NCBI RefSeq assembly: GCF_000003855.2
Contig: NW_003101672.1
Location: forward strand, 1,568,134 to 1,632,133
Source of the DNA: Blastomyces gilchristii SLH14081
Lineage: Eukaryota; Ascomycota; Eurotiomycetes; Onygenales; Ajellomycetaceae
Direction of reading: 5' to 3'
Length of the DNA: 64,000 nucleotides
A model generated the notes under the pieces. It was given only the letters and a program-made list of their open reading frames with translations. It did no database searches and was not told the DNA's origin. A program made the translations under genes and the position numbers. Of the stretch, positions 14,201 to 25,694 are shown in pieces; within the stretch, counting starts at the first letter, position 1; the number at the start of each line of letters is the position of its first letter.

Positions 14201-17200
14201 ATATATGTTGATCCAAAAGAGGGATAATTTGGAGTTCAGATTCTTTGCTGAGCAATGTCAAAAAGCTCATGCAAAATCCTTCGTACATTGCCCGTCGAAG
14301 TCCGTAGATATGCGCTTGATTTCTCACATATATTAAAGAACGAACCAGAGTTCTGATGCTGAAATGTGGCTTCTGGCCAGCGCCGTCTGTCAGTTTGTTG
14401 TCTGCATTTAGCTTCTTCGTATCGAGGTAAAGGCGAGCAAGGGCAATAGAAGCTTTCTTGTCAGCAACAGTCAATGAGCCCAGATAAGCATCTATCAAAG
14501 TTATAAGGTCGTCGATTTCGGTATCTGGTGAATTAACATATATTTCCGTAAATCTAGATCGTAAACCAGGAGCCAAATCTCGTTTCCCAGCATCAGTTGC
14601 CGGGTTCATAGCCCCAAAAATTCGGAAATTCGGATGTCCGTAAATGCGTTCAACTTCCCCAGCCTCAGAAAGAAGCAATGACGGAATGCCGTCGCTTCCA
14701 TAGTGGAGGAGACTGGCAATACTCTCTAGGGTGTCCGGGGAAGCTAAATTTATCTCATCGAGCAAAACCCATTCACCATTCTTCAGGGCTTTGACTATCT
14801 TTCCTTGTACGAACGCGAATGCAAACTTGCTATCGCCTTTAGACACCCGGACCTCAAATTCTTTCAGTTCCCTAGTAAAATTCTCCCACTTCTCACGGAG
14901 GCTGGTATATTTTGAATCGTCCAGTTTCCGTTTCTTCGAGGGTTGCTCAGAACCTGCATCCTCCAATTCAATTTTCTTTTTCTTCATCGATTCGAAAACT
15001 CCAGATGCCATTTTGACAGCCTCGTTGAGGATATTAACTAAACGTACCCAATTGCTGTTGGTAAGACATTTCGCAACCGACGATAAAAACTTCTGGTTCT
15101 TTTTTGCGGAAAAAGTCGATTCGAACAATAAATTGAAATCGTCCACCAAAGGAACAGCAATTGATCGAATATTGACAGGCTTAAAGCCACCTAGCAAGTC
15201 CGTACTTTCACTTTGTTGCGATAAATTTACCACCGTTAACCGCTGGCGCAAAAGGGAGGCAAGCTGCTGGATCACTGCGGTTTTGCCAATTCCAGTTTCT
15301 CCAACAAGTAGAACGGGTTCAGAGAGCTGCAACGCTGATATAACTTGTTCCATTATCTTCAACGAAGCCCTTGTTGGTGCAAAGGTACTCCGATCGGCTG
15401 CTGAGGAGGCTGACTTGCGCAAGCCAAGGAGTTTTCTTTTCTGGCAGGATTCTCTGCCGATCGTGACTGAGTTTGGGGAATCCAAATACTTCGGAGTCTG
15501 TTCGGACAGGCAGAATTTCATACGCTGTGGGGATACCTGCATCTCTTCCGCAATAGCTTCTGTGACCGTTGACTGAAGTAATCCTTTGGAGGAATGGGCT
15601 GCGAAACAGTCAACCGCATCCATGAAAAATTCGTCCTGAGTACCATCTGGGACTGCCTCATAGCCAGTTTCACACCCAAGATTCCGCAGCCGTCGTTCTA
15701 TTCTGTAGCACAACTTAACCAAGTCACGAAGGGTTGGCAACCTCCCTGTCATGAACTTTCGAGATAAAGAACCGTTGAATAGCGAGGTGATACGGTCGAA
15801 CATATTCATGATCATTTCTACCCGGGAGGAAAGTAGCGGAAACTTTTGAATAATAACCTCTTTGACTTCTGACAACGGCATTGACACCACTTGAATGCGA
15901 TTCCAAAGCCTATTGCCCAACATATTGCCGCTTGGGGCAATTTCTTTCCCAGCGGCATTGATCGTGGATCTCATCGTGGCAATCACCCTGAAGCCATCGG
16001 CGCAACGGATACGTTCTTTTCTGCTCGGGATTATAAGTTCCCTTTTCTCAATAAGCGGGAGAATAAGGCCAAGGACTTCGGAAGGCGCACGGTCCAAGTC
16101 TTCAATCAAAACCCATCTGCCCTCCCTGGCTGCCTTCGTTAAAACGCCAGGTTGCCAAGAAAATGAGTAAGCCTGGGATGATGTTGAGTACACCCCCAAT
16201 AAGCTTTTAGAATCGGTTTGTTCATTGATGTGAAGCGTAATCATGGAAGAAGACTGGCCCATTCGAATGGCCGCCTCATTGACAAGTGACGTTTTCCCAG
16301 AACCGGCCAGGCCGACCAGTAACACCGGGTCCATTGAGAGAAGCGCAGTACCGACGCTGCGAACGTTGCGTAGAACTGTTGGTGTTTCCACCAGAGTTGA
16401 CGCTCGTATATTGTTTGTCGGATGGATTGTGGGTAGAAGTACTCCGCCGATTTCAGCAGTGTGACTTGTAAAAGAGTTTCGGAATCCTTTCGTCCAAATC
16501 TCGACAACTGAATCATCGCGAGATATCCGTGCGCTCTCAAGTTCATCTTTTAATGCAGTCCATCTCTTTTCCTCCCAAATACTAAGGAAACGATAGTCGA
16601 TACTTCGGTCCTCCCACGAGCCGTTGATCGCCGCCCGACCATGATACTTGCTTAGCATTTGCTCAAGAGCAGCATCTGCAGCACGCATATACAAGCAAAA
16701 ACATCGGATTGCAAGATATCTAATGACAGGATTGGGATGAGTGAGCAGTGACTGCAGCTGGGCGGCGGGAAGAATATCCGAGAAACTGCCCAAGTCAAAG
16801 CTAAGTAGGCGGAATAGAGCAATCAGAAACGCATGCAGCGTTTGTTCTTCCATATTCAGGAGTTGAAACTGGTTTGATTCCGGCGAGGAGGGCAGGGCAC
16901 TGCCCTTGAGATGCTGTGAGGCGACATGGACAAATGGTTGAAGATATGGCGCAAAAGGTAAAATTCGTGAAAATGCGAGAGTAATTTGTACAGAATATTC
17001 ACGGGAGTCCAAGTAAAGCCATCTAGCAGCTAAATCCACAAATATTGGCTCGTACAGTGCGAACAACTTATTGGTATAATTTGGGTGTAATGCTGCAATT
17101 GCTAGTGCATCGAGGCATGCTGATGGATTCGAACTGCTGGTACGCAGAATTTCTACCAGTTCAGGCGGGAGTTGTTGTAAAAACTGAGAACCTGGTAAAA

Positions 17201-17228
17201 GTACCTCATTAATACTAAATTGAGTCAT
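2291..17228 (-). CDS. MDN1: Midasin, AAA-ATPase of 60S pre-ribosome maturation
   Basis: Dynein-like AAA+ ATPase that removes assembly factors (the Ytm1 and Rsa4 steps) from pre-60S particles in nucleolus and nucleoplasm. Exons in transcript order: 17228-9987, 9930-9178, 9127-2291, giving 4943 aa; both introns (56 and 50 nt) are phase 0. Six Walker A motifs are visible near residues 309 (GLAGSGKT), 646 (GETGIGKT), 1084 (GPTSSGKT), 1376 (GETGCGKT), 1759 (GSPGVGKT) and 2068 (GASGCGKT). A long linker follows, then an Asp/Glu-rich segment at about 4090-4645, and a C-terminal MIDAS/VWA domain with DxSxS (DDSKS, near 4732). The length matches fungal Rea1/Mdn1. The start MTQFSINEV was chosen as the first ATG; upstream codons in the same frame lack one. 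A 5' UTR intron is possible because TTACAG directly precedes the ATG. Confidence 0.96.
9128..9177 (-). other. Midasin intron 2 (50 nt)
   Basis: On the minus strand it starts GTATGA and ends TTTTCAG, and it joins GGLIQ to DLQHVIDD. It is needed because the upstream frame stops within the intron. AACTGAC is a candidate branch site. Confidence 0.85.
9931..9986 (-). other. Midasin intron 1 (56 nt)
   Basis: On the minus strand it starts GTACGT, has a TTAACTAAT branch-like sequence and ends AACAG. It joins RRSVE to PLHPLINEP in phase 0. Confidence 0.9.
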
Positions 17229-17580
17229 CCTGTAAGCCACCTTAAAAAGCCCTTTTCCTCCACCCAGGACTTTTTTAGACCTCAATATCAACAATAATGA
17301 ATTTCAACATCGAGAAATTTTCTGTCAGTCGAATTATTTTCTGCCGCGAGATCACCATGTCACGTGAATACGCTAAATGGATCGTCACCGCCTTAAATAA
17401 GCCAATCAGATTTCGCTTTCTCTTGGTACCACAGCTCCGCCCAATCGGGGTCTAGACTCCAGCCGTTGTTGTTGCTTCAGGCATTGTATATATTATTCAT
17501 TCCCTCTTCATCGCACCTCTTGGAACAGAACCGCTCCCGGCTTCGTCCCACGCACAGCGCCGGCGCCTCCATGACGGACA
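17229..17580. promoter_or_regulatory. Divergent promoter, midasin (-) and CLC (+)
   Basis: 352 nt between the two start codons. It contains a TCACGTGA palindrome (17360-17367) and two CCAAT boxes (17402-17406, in GCCAATCA, and 17441-17445), followed on the CLC side by a pyrimidine-rich stretch. CCAAT boxes are the target of the fungal HAP complex (established); occupancy is inferred. Confidence 0.5.
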
Positions 17581-17627
17581 ATGTCGGGAAACTCTTCAGG
17601 CTCGAATACAGCACACAACCCTGTTAA
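17571..17627 (+). promoter_or_regulatory. Upstream ORF overlapping the CLC start codon
   Basis: An ATG at 17571 opens an 18-codon frame, shifted relative to the CLC ATG at 17581, and ends in TAA at 17625-17627, 44 nt inside the CLC frame. Scanning ribosomes would meet it first if the mRNA starts upstream. No transcript start can be read from sequence, so an effect on translation is inference. Confidence 0.5.
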
Positions 17628-20562
17628 TCATGATAGCTCCTACCCTTCCCGCAACTCCGATGATCCACCCAGAGAACAAGAGGACTGGGATTCGACACGC
17701 CCGGGGGACGAAACAGTGCTCGCGGCAGACCCTTTAGGAGAGGCATTTGATGAACCGTGAGTTCATGCGCCGCCGATTGCCTTCCTTGCTGACTATGTGG
17801 CAGGATTTCATTCAAGCGCAAGCAGAAGGGTCCAGCTCGATTTGCTCTCTCGAACTTCTTTTCCTCCACCGAAACCACCTCTCACCCACCTCCACATACC
17901 CCTTTTGCAAACAATAATGGAACATCACCAAATCACACTCCACCACCTGCGACAGCGACGACTGCCAACGGAGGACTAGATGGGAATAAGCCTGGCGGAC
18001 CGTTGGACTGGTACGTCGAGGGCCCTGGCCGACGAGTAGGCTATGACAACTTAACGGCTATCGATTGGATCTTCGAGTATACGAAAGAGCGCCAGCGGAT
18101 ACGTCACCTTTACGCCAGTAACAAAGGTCTTTTAGGCTATGTCCGCAAAGTTTTAGATGCCAGTCATATCTGGGTTATCTTAATAATAACGGGGATAGTT
18201 GTTGGTGTCATCGCGGCATGTATAGATATCGCAAGCAATTGGCTTGGGGATATTAAAACTGGCTATTGTCGTACTGGTGCCGAAGGAGGAAGATTTTATT
18301 TGAATAAGAGCTTTTGCTGTTGGGGCTACGATGGTCCGTTCTCCCGACCGCCACCTAGCCCGTACATGTATGGCTAACCCGTCTTCAAGATTTATCCGAG
18401 TGTCAACATTGGACGCCGTGGCGTAGTGCTTTCCATGTGAGATCCAAGAGTAGTGGATATGTGGTAGAATATATTTTTTTCGTTATGTATTCTGTAAGTA
18501 CATTCTTTGCCCATGACGTTGGTTTCGCTAACCAGGATGCTAGATTCTCTTTGCAACAACCGCAAGCGTGCTCGTCAGAAAGTTTGCTGTATACGCTAAG
18601 CACAGTGGTATCCCTGAAATAAAAACCGTCCTTGGTGGTTTCGTAATCAAGCGATTCATGGGCGCTTGGACATTGTTGGTCAAATCTCTCGGCCTAGTAT
18701 GTACTACCCTTCCCATCCACAGGTTGGTTATAATTACTTAACGGATATCTAGTGCCTTGCTGCCGCGTCGGGCCTATGGCTTGGGAAAGAAGGTCCATTA
18801 GTCCATGTGGCTTGCTGCTGCGCAAGTTTAATCATGAAGCCCTTCCCCAGTCTTAATCGTAATGAGGGTAAGTAGTATGATCCATAGAAGGAAATTAAGA
18901 TAACTAATATACAATAACAGCGAGGAAACGTGAGGTTCTCTCCGCGGCGGCCGCAGCAGGAATTTCCGTTGCGTTTGGGTCTCCGATCGGAGGTGTGTTG
19001 TTCAGTTTGGAGGTACTGCGCTACTCAATCATTTGTGTCGTACAGGGCTAATTTGTTGCTCCGTTTCCCAGCAATTATCTTATTATTTTCCAGACAAGAC
19101 AATGTGGCAAAGCTTTGTCTGTGCCATGGTTGCAGCAGTGACATTGCATGCTCTCAACCCCTTTCGGACAGGCAAAATTGTGCTCTACCAAGTTACGTAC
19201 AGCCGTGGATGGCACCGATTTGAACTTCTTCCGTTTGCTGTACTAGGTATATTTGGCGGATTGTATGGCGGTCTATTCATTAAACTTAACATGCAAATCG
19301 CTAGATGGCGAAAAGCGAGGGGCTACTCATACCCGATCATACAAGTGGTCCTTGTAGCACTCATCAGTGCTCTCATTAACTTCCCAAACATATTCATGCG
19401 AGCTCAGTTGTCTGAGCTTGTATATTACCTTTTCGCAGAGTGTGCGAACGTTCCTGACGATCAGTTCGGGCTTTGCAAAACGGGATCTGCATCTTTGGGC
19501 GTTATTGGCCTTCTGCTCCTGGCTGCAGTTCTCGGCTTCTTCCTTACCTCAATCACCTTCGGCTTAGATCTCCCGGCGGGCATCATTCTTCCTTCGTTGG
19601 CGATAGGCGCACTCTCTGGCAGAGCTCTTGGCATTGCATTTGAAATGTGGCAGAAAGCCCGGCCAGGCTTGTTTCTCTTCCGTAATTGCGAACCCGACAT
19701 TCCATGCATTACACCTGGTACATATGCTATAGTTGGGGCAGCATCTGCCCTCGGAGGGGCAACTAGAATGACGGTGTCGATAGTGGTCATCATGTTTGAG
19801 CTTACCGGTGCTCTTACCTACGTCATACCAATTATGATTGCTGTGATGCTCTCCAAATGGTGTGGAGATACGTTTGGAAAACGGGGAATTTACGAGTCAT
19901 GGATTCATTTAAATGACTATCCATTCATCGAACAAAAGGACGATGTTGTCCTTCCTGACGTTCCAGTGAGCCAGGTCATGACTAGTATCCATGACCTTTC
20001 GGTCATCACTGCTGTTGGCCACACAATCGACTCCCTCTTACATCTTCTCGAGACAACAAGCTACCGAGGCTTCCCTGTCGTCTCTGACACATCCAATCCT
20101 ATCCTACTAGGCTATATATCCCGTAACGAACTTAGCTTCGCTCTTAAATCCGCCACTTCTCGAAGTTCCCGAAACCTATCTCCAGAAACCCCAGCCTTTT
20201 TCGCTCATCAACCCTTCGCCGATCCACTTGAAACCCTCGACCTTCGACCTTGGATGGATCAAACACCCATCACACTAAACAGCCGAGCCAGCTTCCTAAT
20301 CGTCCTGAATATGTTCCAAAGATTAGGCCTTCGATATGTACTCTTTGTAAACAAAGGTGCTCTACAAGGGTTCCTGACGAAGAAGGACGTGTGGTATATT
20401 ATCGAAGATGCGCAGAAGCGGAGGGCGCAAGGGCTTAGAGATAGTGAGATTGGAGAAGGGAATACGGAGGAGGAAAGAGGATTGCTAGGTAATGATGATG
20501 GCTATGATGACCACCATCATATAAGGACGTTTAGTCCAATTGAGACAAGACCCTCCCTATAG
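17581..20562 (+). CDS. CLC-family chloride channel/transporter
   Basis: Exons 17581-17756, 17804-18333, 18390-18493, 18544-18696, 18753-18867, 18921-19012 and 19072-20562 give 886 aa with consistent phases. Cytosolic N-terminal region of about 150 residues, then the multi-pass CLC core. Signature segments: KHSGIPE (289-295, the GSGIP-equivalent), GKEGP (332-336; Glu334 is the gating glutamate position), [12 protein letters not shown] and GLDLPAG. Two CBS domains follow, near 689-745 and 780-840. The protein resembles yeast Gef1-type and Aspergillus CLC proteins of Golgi/endosome or plasma membrane, which move chloride and support copper and iron loading of secreted enzymes (established for Gef1). 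All six introns lie in the 5' half; the last exon is 1.5 kb. Paralogue identity is not determined. Confidence 0.94.
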
Positions 20563-21028
20563 TGGTTTGTTTTGATGCGGAGTTTTGGGATTTTCAAGGT
20601 ATCTGGGAATTTCTTTCTTTCTTTTTCTTTTATCGCATAGTACCATATACATCTGGTATTGGGTAAGGAGTAATCGTGGTTATTATGTATGAAGATAGGC
20701 AGCGATTTAGACCGTGCCCCATAGATACTTGAAACAGGAATGTCATCTGTTCAATCAACCTTTCTTACCACTTAGATGAGAAAAGGCCTATCCTTTTCTA
20801 AATATATTTACGCGAAAAAACCGTCGAACGACATACACATATGAATTTCATCTAATCATTAAGCAAAAACTTTTAAATCATGCACACGAGACTTTTTTTT
20901 TTTTTTTTTTTACCTTGCCTTACCTTCTATTACAATAAGAAAAGAGAAAAGCCCGAAAATAGGCGAGCCAGCCATCGCTCACCACAAACGACCAAAGCAA
21001 GAGGATTCACCGCAGTAAATCCCGTCCT
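20563..21028. other. Convergent intergenic region with a 19-T run
   Basis: 466 nt between the CLC and P5C reductase stops. It has a CT-rich stretch around 20606-20630 and a homopolymer of 19 T at 20893-20911. No gene is seen. Confidence 0.6.
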
Positions 21029-22106
21029 TTAAAAGCGAGTCCCATTAACGCCCTGGATACCCTGTCCCAACTGACTTGCGACAACCGTCGCTTCTCTAAC
21101 CGACCGCGCGAGCGTCCCCCTAACTCGTCCCTCTTCAAGAACCAACAAACCACCAATCGTGCATCCACCCGGGGTGCTAACCTTCTCTCTAATCAACGCC
21201 GGATGCTCACCATTCTGGACCATACCAGCGGTCCCACGCATGACCTGGGCAGCCATCATCTGCGCCTCTGCCCTCGGCAGTCCCATCGCAACAGCTCCGT
21301 CAGCCATCGCTTCCATAACCAAGGCTACAAATGCAGGGCCCGAGCCAGCGAGCGACGTGCACACATCCATCATTGATGGAGGAAGGGTGACCACCCTCCC
21401 GACGCGGGAGAATATCCAGGATATCAACACATTCCACTCCTCGGGGAGGGGTGGGGTGGAGGTGCCGATGACGGTCATAGATTCACGGACGATCGCGGCG
21501 GTATTGGGCATGGCACGAACGACACGGCACCGTTTTGATTCTGGAACCGTCGAGGTGGATGGGTATAATGTGTTCTCGATCTGGTCAACGGTTACGCCAG
21601 CAAGGATGCTGATTAGGAGTTTTCCCTCAAGCGCCTCAGTCATGCCAGGCACGCCGAGCACGTCCTGAAGCATGTATGGTTTGCAGCCGAGGATGACGAC
21701 CTCAGCGTCATTGACGGCCTTGATGTTCTCGTTTTGCAGCACGGTCAATGGCATTGAGTAGCTTTCGAGGGCTTTGCGAACGCGTTTTGCGGATTCCGGC
21801 CGACGCACGCAGGCGATGAAGTTATTTGGGATCTTCTGCTCCGGGACCAGTTCTGATGGTGTGGTGGTTCCGGACTCTGAGGGGTATGCGGAGTGGCTCC
21901 TTGCCTCAGAGAGGGAGGCAAGTATGCCCGATAAGATGGCTATTCCCATAGTCCCTGGAGGAATTGATAGATCTTTGTTAGTGATGTATGCTTCTCCAGC
22001 AAATTGTGCGGGGCTCCCTCGTACCGCAGCCGAGGACTGTTAGAGTCACGTCGGACTTCTTCTGGGTCATGTTGACGGCATCGATATTCCTCTGAGCAAC
22101 AGCCAT
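21029..22106 (-). CDS. Pyrroline-5-carboxylate reductase
   Basis: Last step of proline synthesis: NAD(P)H-dependent reduction of 1-pyrroline-5-carboxylate in the cytosol. Exons 22106-22025 and 21954-21029 (70-nt intron) give 335 aa. The split codon restores the Rossmann motif VLGCGTMG at residues 24-31, which confirms the join. The C-terminal dimerisation domain holds the family signature TPGGCTIGGLLVLEEG. ATG at 22106 has a good context (CACCATGG); Met13 is an alternative start that would still keep the NAD(P) motif. Homologue of yeast PRO3 and bacterial ProC. It diverges from CTK3. Confidence 0.95.
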
Positions 22107-22511
22107 GGTGGGCAGTATGCAACGGTTAGTTACGATTGAATTGGAAAGGATATTTCACAACGAAGAAATAAATAAACCTTATAGAGGTTGTATGTCGCAA
22201 TAGTGGGGGATGGAGGAGGTCGGGCTAAGTCGTAAATACAGCGGATCCTCCTCCTCCTTAGGGCCATAGCCGAGTTCGGAAAGTTTTGGTGGAGCTGGAG
22301 CTTTTTTTTTTCTGCCGCTTCAAGGAGCAAAAATATTATATTTATTAAATCAATACGGAAGTTTACACCGCCTTAGAGCTACATACTGCATAGAATAGAT
22401 CAATCTTCCATGAACCACGTCTAATAGACCAGACCATGGCCGTTTAATTTTTTATTGCATTATGAGACTCTTATTACTACTCTATAATTCCTATCATCGC
22501 CCGCATCCAAT
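22107..22511. promoter_or_regulatory. Divergent promoter, P5C reductase (-) and CTK3 (+)
   Basis: 405 nt separating two start codons. It is AT-rich near CTK3. I could not assign a specific factor site. Confidence 0.5.
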
Positions 22512-23344
22512 ATGGCTGACCCCTTCGAGGTGCGCATGCGCTTCACGACACAGCTCCAGCATCTAAGCGCCTCCGTCACATCCTCACAGAAAGCGGCTCA
22601 CTATGCTCTCAAATACCGGGATATGGATGAGGACCTCCACTCCTGCATCCTAGAACAGCTAGAAATGGTAGCTATGCATACTGCCCGCTGCAGCATAAAT
22701 TGAAAATTGAATTATGGACAAATTTCCTGATATCAACCGCTTTTTTTGGCTTTTTCTAGAATAGTATGAACAATCGCGCCAACATCATGTACTTCATCGA
22801 ACACCTCTGCGACATGGCCACGAAGGAAAACCATCTTGAATTCGTCCACATGATGCAGCGAGATATCCTCCGAGTTGTTGACGCCGTCGCGCCTCCCGAC
22901 GGCTCCGGCGCGGCAAACGTCAAACATGTTCGCCGCGTGCTCAACGGATTGCAGGCAAAATCATTCCTCTCCGCAGACACTGTCCGTGAAATCGATGCAT
23001 TTCTAAAAGAAAGAGAAACTCACCCGGCACATCTTCTTGATCTTGAGCTTATAGAGCCCGGCCAGACGGCATCTGAAGGGGCTGATTCAGGAAAGGGCCC
23101 AGGCTCTGCGATGAGGCCGAGCGGCATGAAGGTGGACAAGCGACAGATCGAGCAGCGCATTGAGGAGGATAGAGAGCGGAACAAAAGGCTACGCGAGTCC
23201 ATGTGGGCTGTTCCGGGGAACGATGCAGACGAGCTTGACAAAATGTGGGATGAAGTTAGTGATCTTGGGGAAGACGATTACTTGGCAGCTGAGGAGGAGG
23301 CGATGGAGAGGAAACGGATTGCAGAGGAGTATTACGATGCTTGA
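22512..23344 (+). CDS. CTK3: CTD kinase I gamma subunit (Ctk3/Lsg1 family)
   Basis: Non-catalytic subunit of the CTDK-I complex, which phosphorylates Ser2 of the RNA polymerase II C-terminal domain (with Ctk1 and cyclin Ctk2). Exons 22512-22667 and 22760-23344 (92-nt intron, phase 0) give 246 aa. The N terminus (MADPFEVRMRFTTQLQHL, then HYALKYRDMDEDLHSCI) and NRANIMYFIEHLCD match the CID-like Ctk3 N-terminal helical domain. The C-terminal ~60 residues (RIEEDRERNKRLRESMW ... DELDKMWDEVSDLGEDDY) match the Ctk3 C-terminal domain. Its length suits the family. Confidence 0.9.
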
Positions 23345-23834
23345 TTCTATATTCTTTTTGATGGGTTGAGTTATTGGGATTTAATTACGGCATGGCGTTC
23401 TGGTTAGGGCTCTGGGCGTTGCTTTTTTATGCTTGATTGTCATTATCAAACGACACATGCAGGGTATTTATTTGGAGGGGCACATACAGAATAGAGCTCG
23501 CTCCGGTTGACACTACGATCACTATTTATTACCCGTATGTCACATCAAAGCTTGCTTAGCTATGAACCTAGTGTCTTCTCGCTATTATCCATAGGAGATT
23601 TACTTCGATAAATACCAAATTTACTACTATGATTACTCGATGTCCACGGCCACCGCAATACGCAGTAAATAGACCTGAGAAGAGATTAGGGCTAAACGCC
23701 CGGAGCAACATAATTCCGGCATACAGATTTCTGTCTAGGAAAGGAAAGGTCTGACCCATCCCACGAAGCTTGTGCCAGAACCAACCATTGATACAATTAT
23801 TTGGACGGGGATTTTTCTTCTTCCCTTTTTCCTT
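23345..23834. other. Intergenic region, CTK3 to UTP16-like gene
   Basis: 490 nt in tandem orientation, presumably the CTK3 3' UTR and the next promoter. The frame of the next gene stays open upstream of its first ATG to 23772 but without an ATG, so I start that gene at 23835. Confidence 0.5.
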
Positions 23835-25154
23835 ATGTTGTCTCATATCGTCACAGCTGCCCGAGGCTTATTCGCGAGACCGGACCCTGGGGTCGAACAA
23901 GACACTCCACCCACCGTAGACCACACATCCGATCCAATTCCTGCGCATTCTTCACCCCAGATGGTGTCAGCTACTCGACGGGGTGTATTCCCTACTCCTG
24001 CTGCGGAGGAGTCGGCGGCAGCAGTGGCGGACTCATCACCAGCTACGAGGGGGAAGCGAAAGATTGCTACTTCGAATCATGGGGCGGAAAGCCAAGCACC
24101 TAAACGCAGGAAGCAGAGAGGTCCTAGCAACATGGGCTCACACGCTACAAAACCCGCCGAGACAGAAAAGGGCGTTTTAAAAAAGTTGCCCTTCCGCACT
24201 ACCGGTTCAAGCGACATTGTCGGGTCCGATATACAACCTGAAGAGGACACATTAAATGTTTCAATTAGTGCGCCTAATGTGGCTGACGAAGCAGCACCCA
24301 ATTCCACTGCCAAGGCCACACATGTTCGCTTTGGGAGCGAGGAGCCCGCGCCGGTGCTCAATGGAGAGAATGAGCAATCTACGGAGGGAAAGAAGCCCAA
24401 GGAGTCTCACGATATGGAGGAGGACAGTGATGATGATGACGAAGCTCCTGAAACAATAGACAACGCTGCCCAGCTACGGAAGCTAAAAGAGAATGCCCGA
24501 AAAGAAGCGAAGACTAAGCAGAGGTTCGAATTGAAGATTCCGGTCTTGTTTCTAAAGGATGTAAGAGCCCTCCGCTAACAATAACCTACCAGGACCGATG
24601 CACTAAATAAAGAAAAACGAAGAGAGCGGGATCAACGCCTAAAAGCCCAAGCAGTCTCAAAACCCGCTCCTTCGAGTAAAGAACATACCCCGTCCATTCC
24701 ACAAGATCTCCGCGCAAGCAAAGATGAAATTCTCTCCGAGAGCTCCGTGACGATACAAGGATCTATATCAAAACCCATCCGATCACTTCCCATGCTACTC
24801 CCAGATGAGATCTTGAACGCGGAACCTACATCAAACCATAGTAGAATCCCCACCCCACCATATGAGATGGATTCATCGTCCCTAGCCGACAAGATGTCGA
24901 TATCGAAGTCGAAGAAACTTAAGTTTCTGGATAAGCTTGAGAAGCGGCCGAAGGACGTTAGGATTGGGGGAACGTCGATTCGTGTTCTGGAAAACTCGGG
25001 TAGTGGTGGTTTGCGTGGGGTCAGTTTACCGCCCAAGTCATCCAAGAGGAGCCGCCGGGCGCGTGAAAATCTGTTGACTGGAAGCCGCAGGTTGCCTGGC
25101 GGTGGTAGTTTAAGGAGGACGACGGGCGGAGCTTCGGGGTTTGTTCGAAAGTGA
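23835..25154 (+). CDS. Probable U3 snoRNA-associated protein, UTP16/Bud21 family
   Basis: Exons 23835-24547 and 24593-25154 give 424 aa. Mostly low-complexity and basic, with KRKIA and KRRKQR clusters that could be nuclear/nucleolar signals. An acidic patch (DMEEDSDDDDEAPE) is followed by NAAQLRKLKENARKEAKTKQRFE and, after the intron, NKEKRRERDQRLKAQ. This acidic-then-helical charged block is the hallmark of the UTP16/Bud21 family of the SSU processome (18S rRNA maturation). The C terminus is Arg/Gly-rich. The proposed intron is only 45 nt with a weak GTTTCT donor but a good GCTAAC branch and CAG acceptor; a better donor (GTAAGA, 24571) would leave an intron too short and out of frame. Family call is moderate. 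Confidence 0.6.
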
Positions 25155-25694
25155 TACTCCTATATTTTATGAGGTAGAGTGTTATCATAGAGCGTAAAGA
25201 GAACAGCAGCGTTTGTATTATGGATTTGTTTCTGGCGTGATGGTTCCATCGAGCGGAGATATTTTGATACCCATATGGGTTATTTTTGTTTGGCTAAGCT
25301 TATTGAAGAGCGATTGTATTAATCTATTTACATACGCGCCTCCACATCCACGGATCCAATCATTCCCATCCTCGTTATTGTTGTGCTTGATGTCCACTGG
25401 ATTTACAAGCCGCGGCCACAGTCGCATCTTCAGAGAACTGATATATGTATCATCTCCCGGACCTGTACGGAGGGCACCTTATTGCGAGGTCAAATTAAGG
25501 TTTGTTTCACGTGTCAAGCCAAGCTTGAAAGCTTGGCTTTTGGGTGCTTATTAAGGAATTTCACCAGAGCAGAGGCTGCAGAACAGAGCAGAGCTGCTAC
25601 CACTTTGATAGACCTTCAATTCTCTCCTCTCTCGGGCCATGTCTGAGCTATTGTGTGATTACAATTGGGACTAGAATCCATCTCTCTATCAGTC
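25155..25694. promoter_or_regulatory. Upstream region of the RMD1-like gene
   Basis: 540 nt. It holds a CACGTG box at 25508-25513 and directly beside it a 24-nt inverted repeat (25516-25539). Short ATG-initiated frames occur in the leader, but none looks like a gene. Confidence 0.45.
25516..25539. repeat. 24-nt perfect palindrome with 2-nt centre
   Basis: Arms 25516-25526 (AAGCCAAGCTT) and 25529-25539 are exact reverse complements, separated by GA. It lies 3 nt after a CACGTG box and about 155 nt before the RMD1-like ATG. It could be a dimeric factor site or a 5' UTR hairpin. Confidence 0.8.

Noticed and set aside
14731..15576. 281-codon plus-strand frame inside midasin
   Set aside because: It lies wholly antisense to the conserved AAA2/AAA3 region and has no family resemblance.
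2291..17228. Possibility that midasin is two or three separate genes because the frame breaks at ~9.1 and ~9.9 kb
   Set aside because: Both breaks are short GT..AG introns with exact phase and branch-like sites, and the joined protein has the full Rea1/Mdn1 layout.
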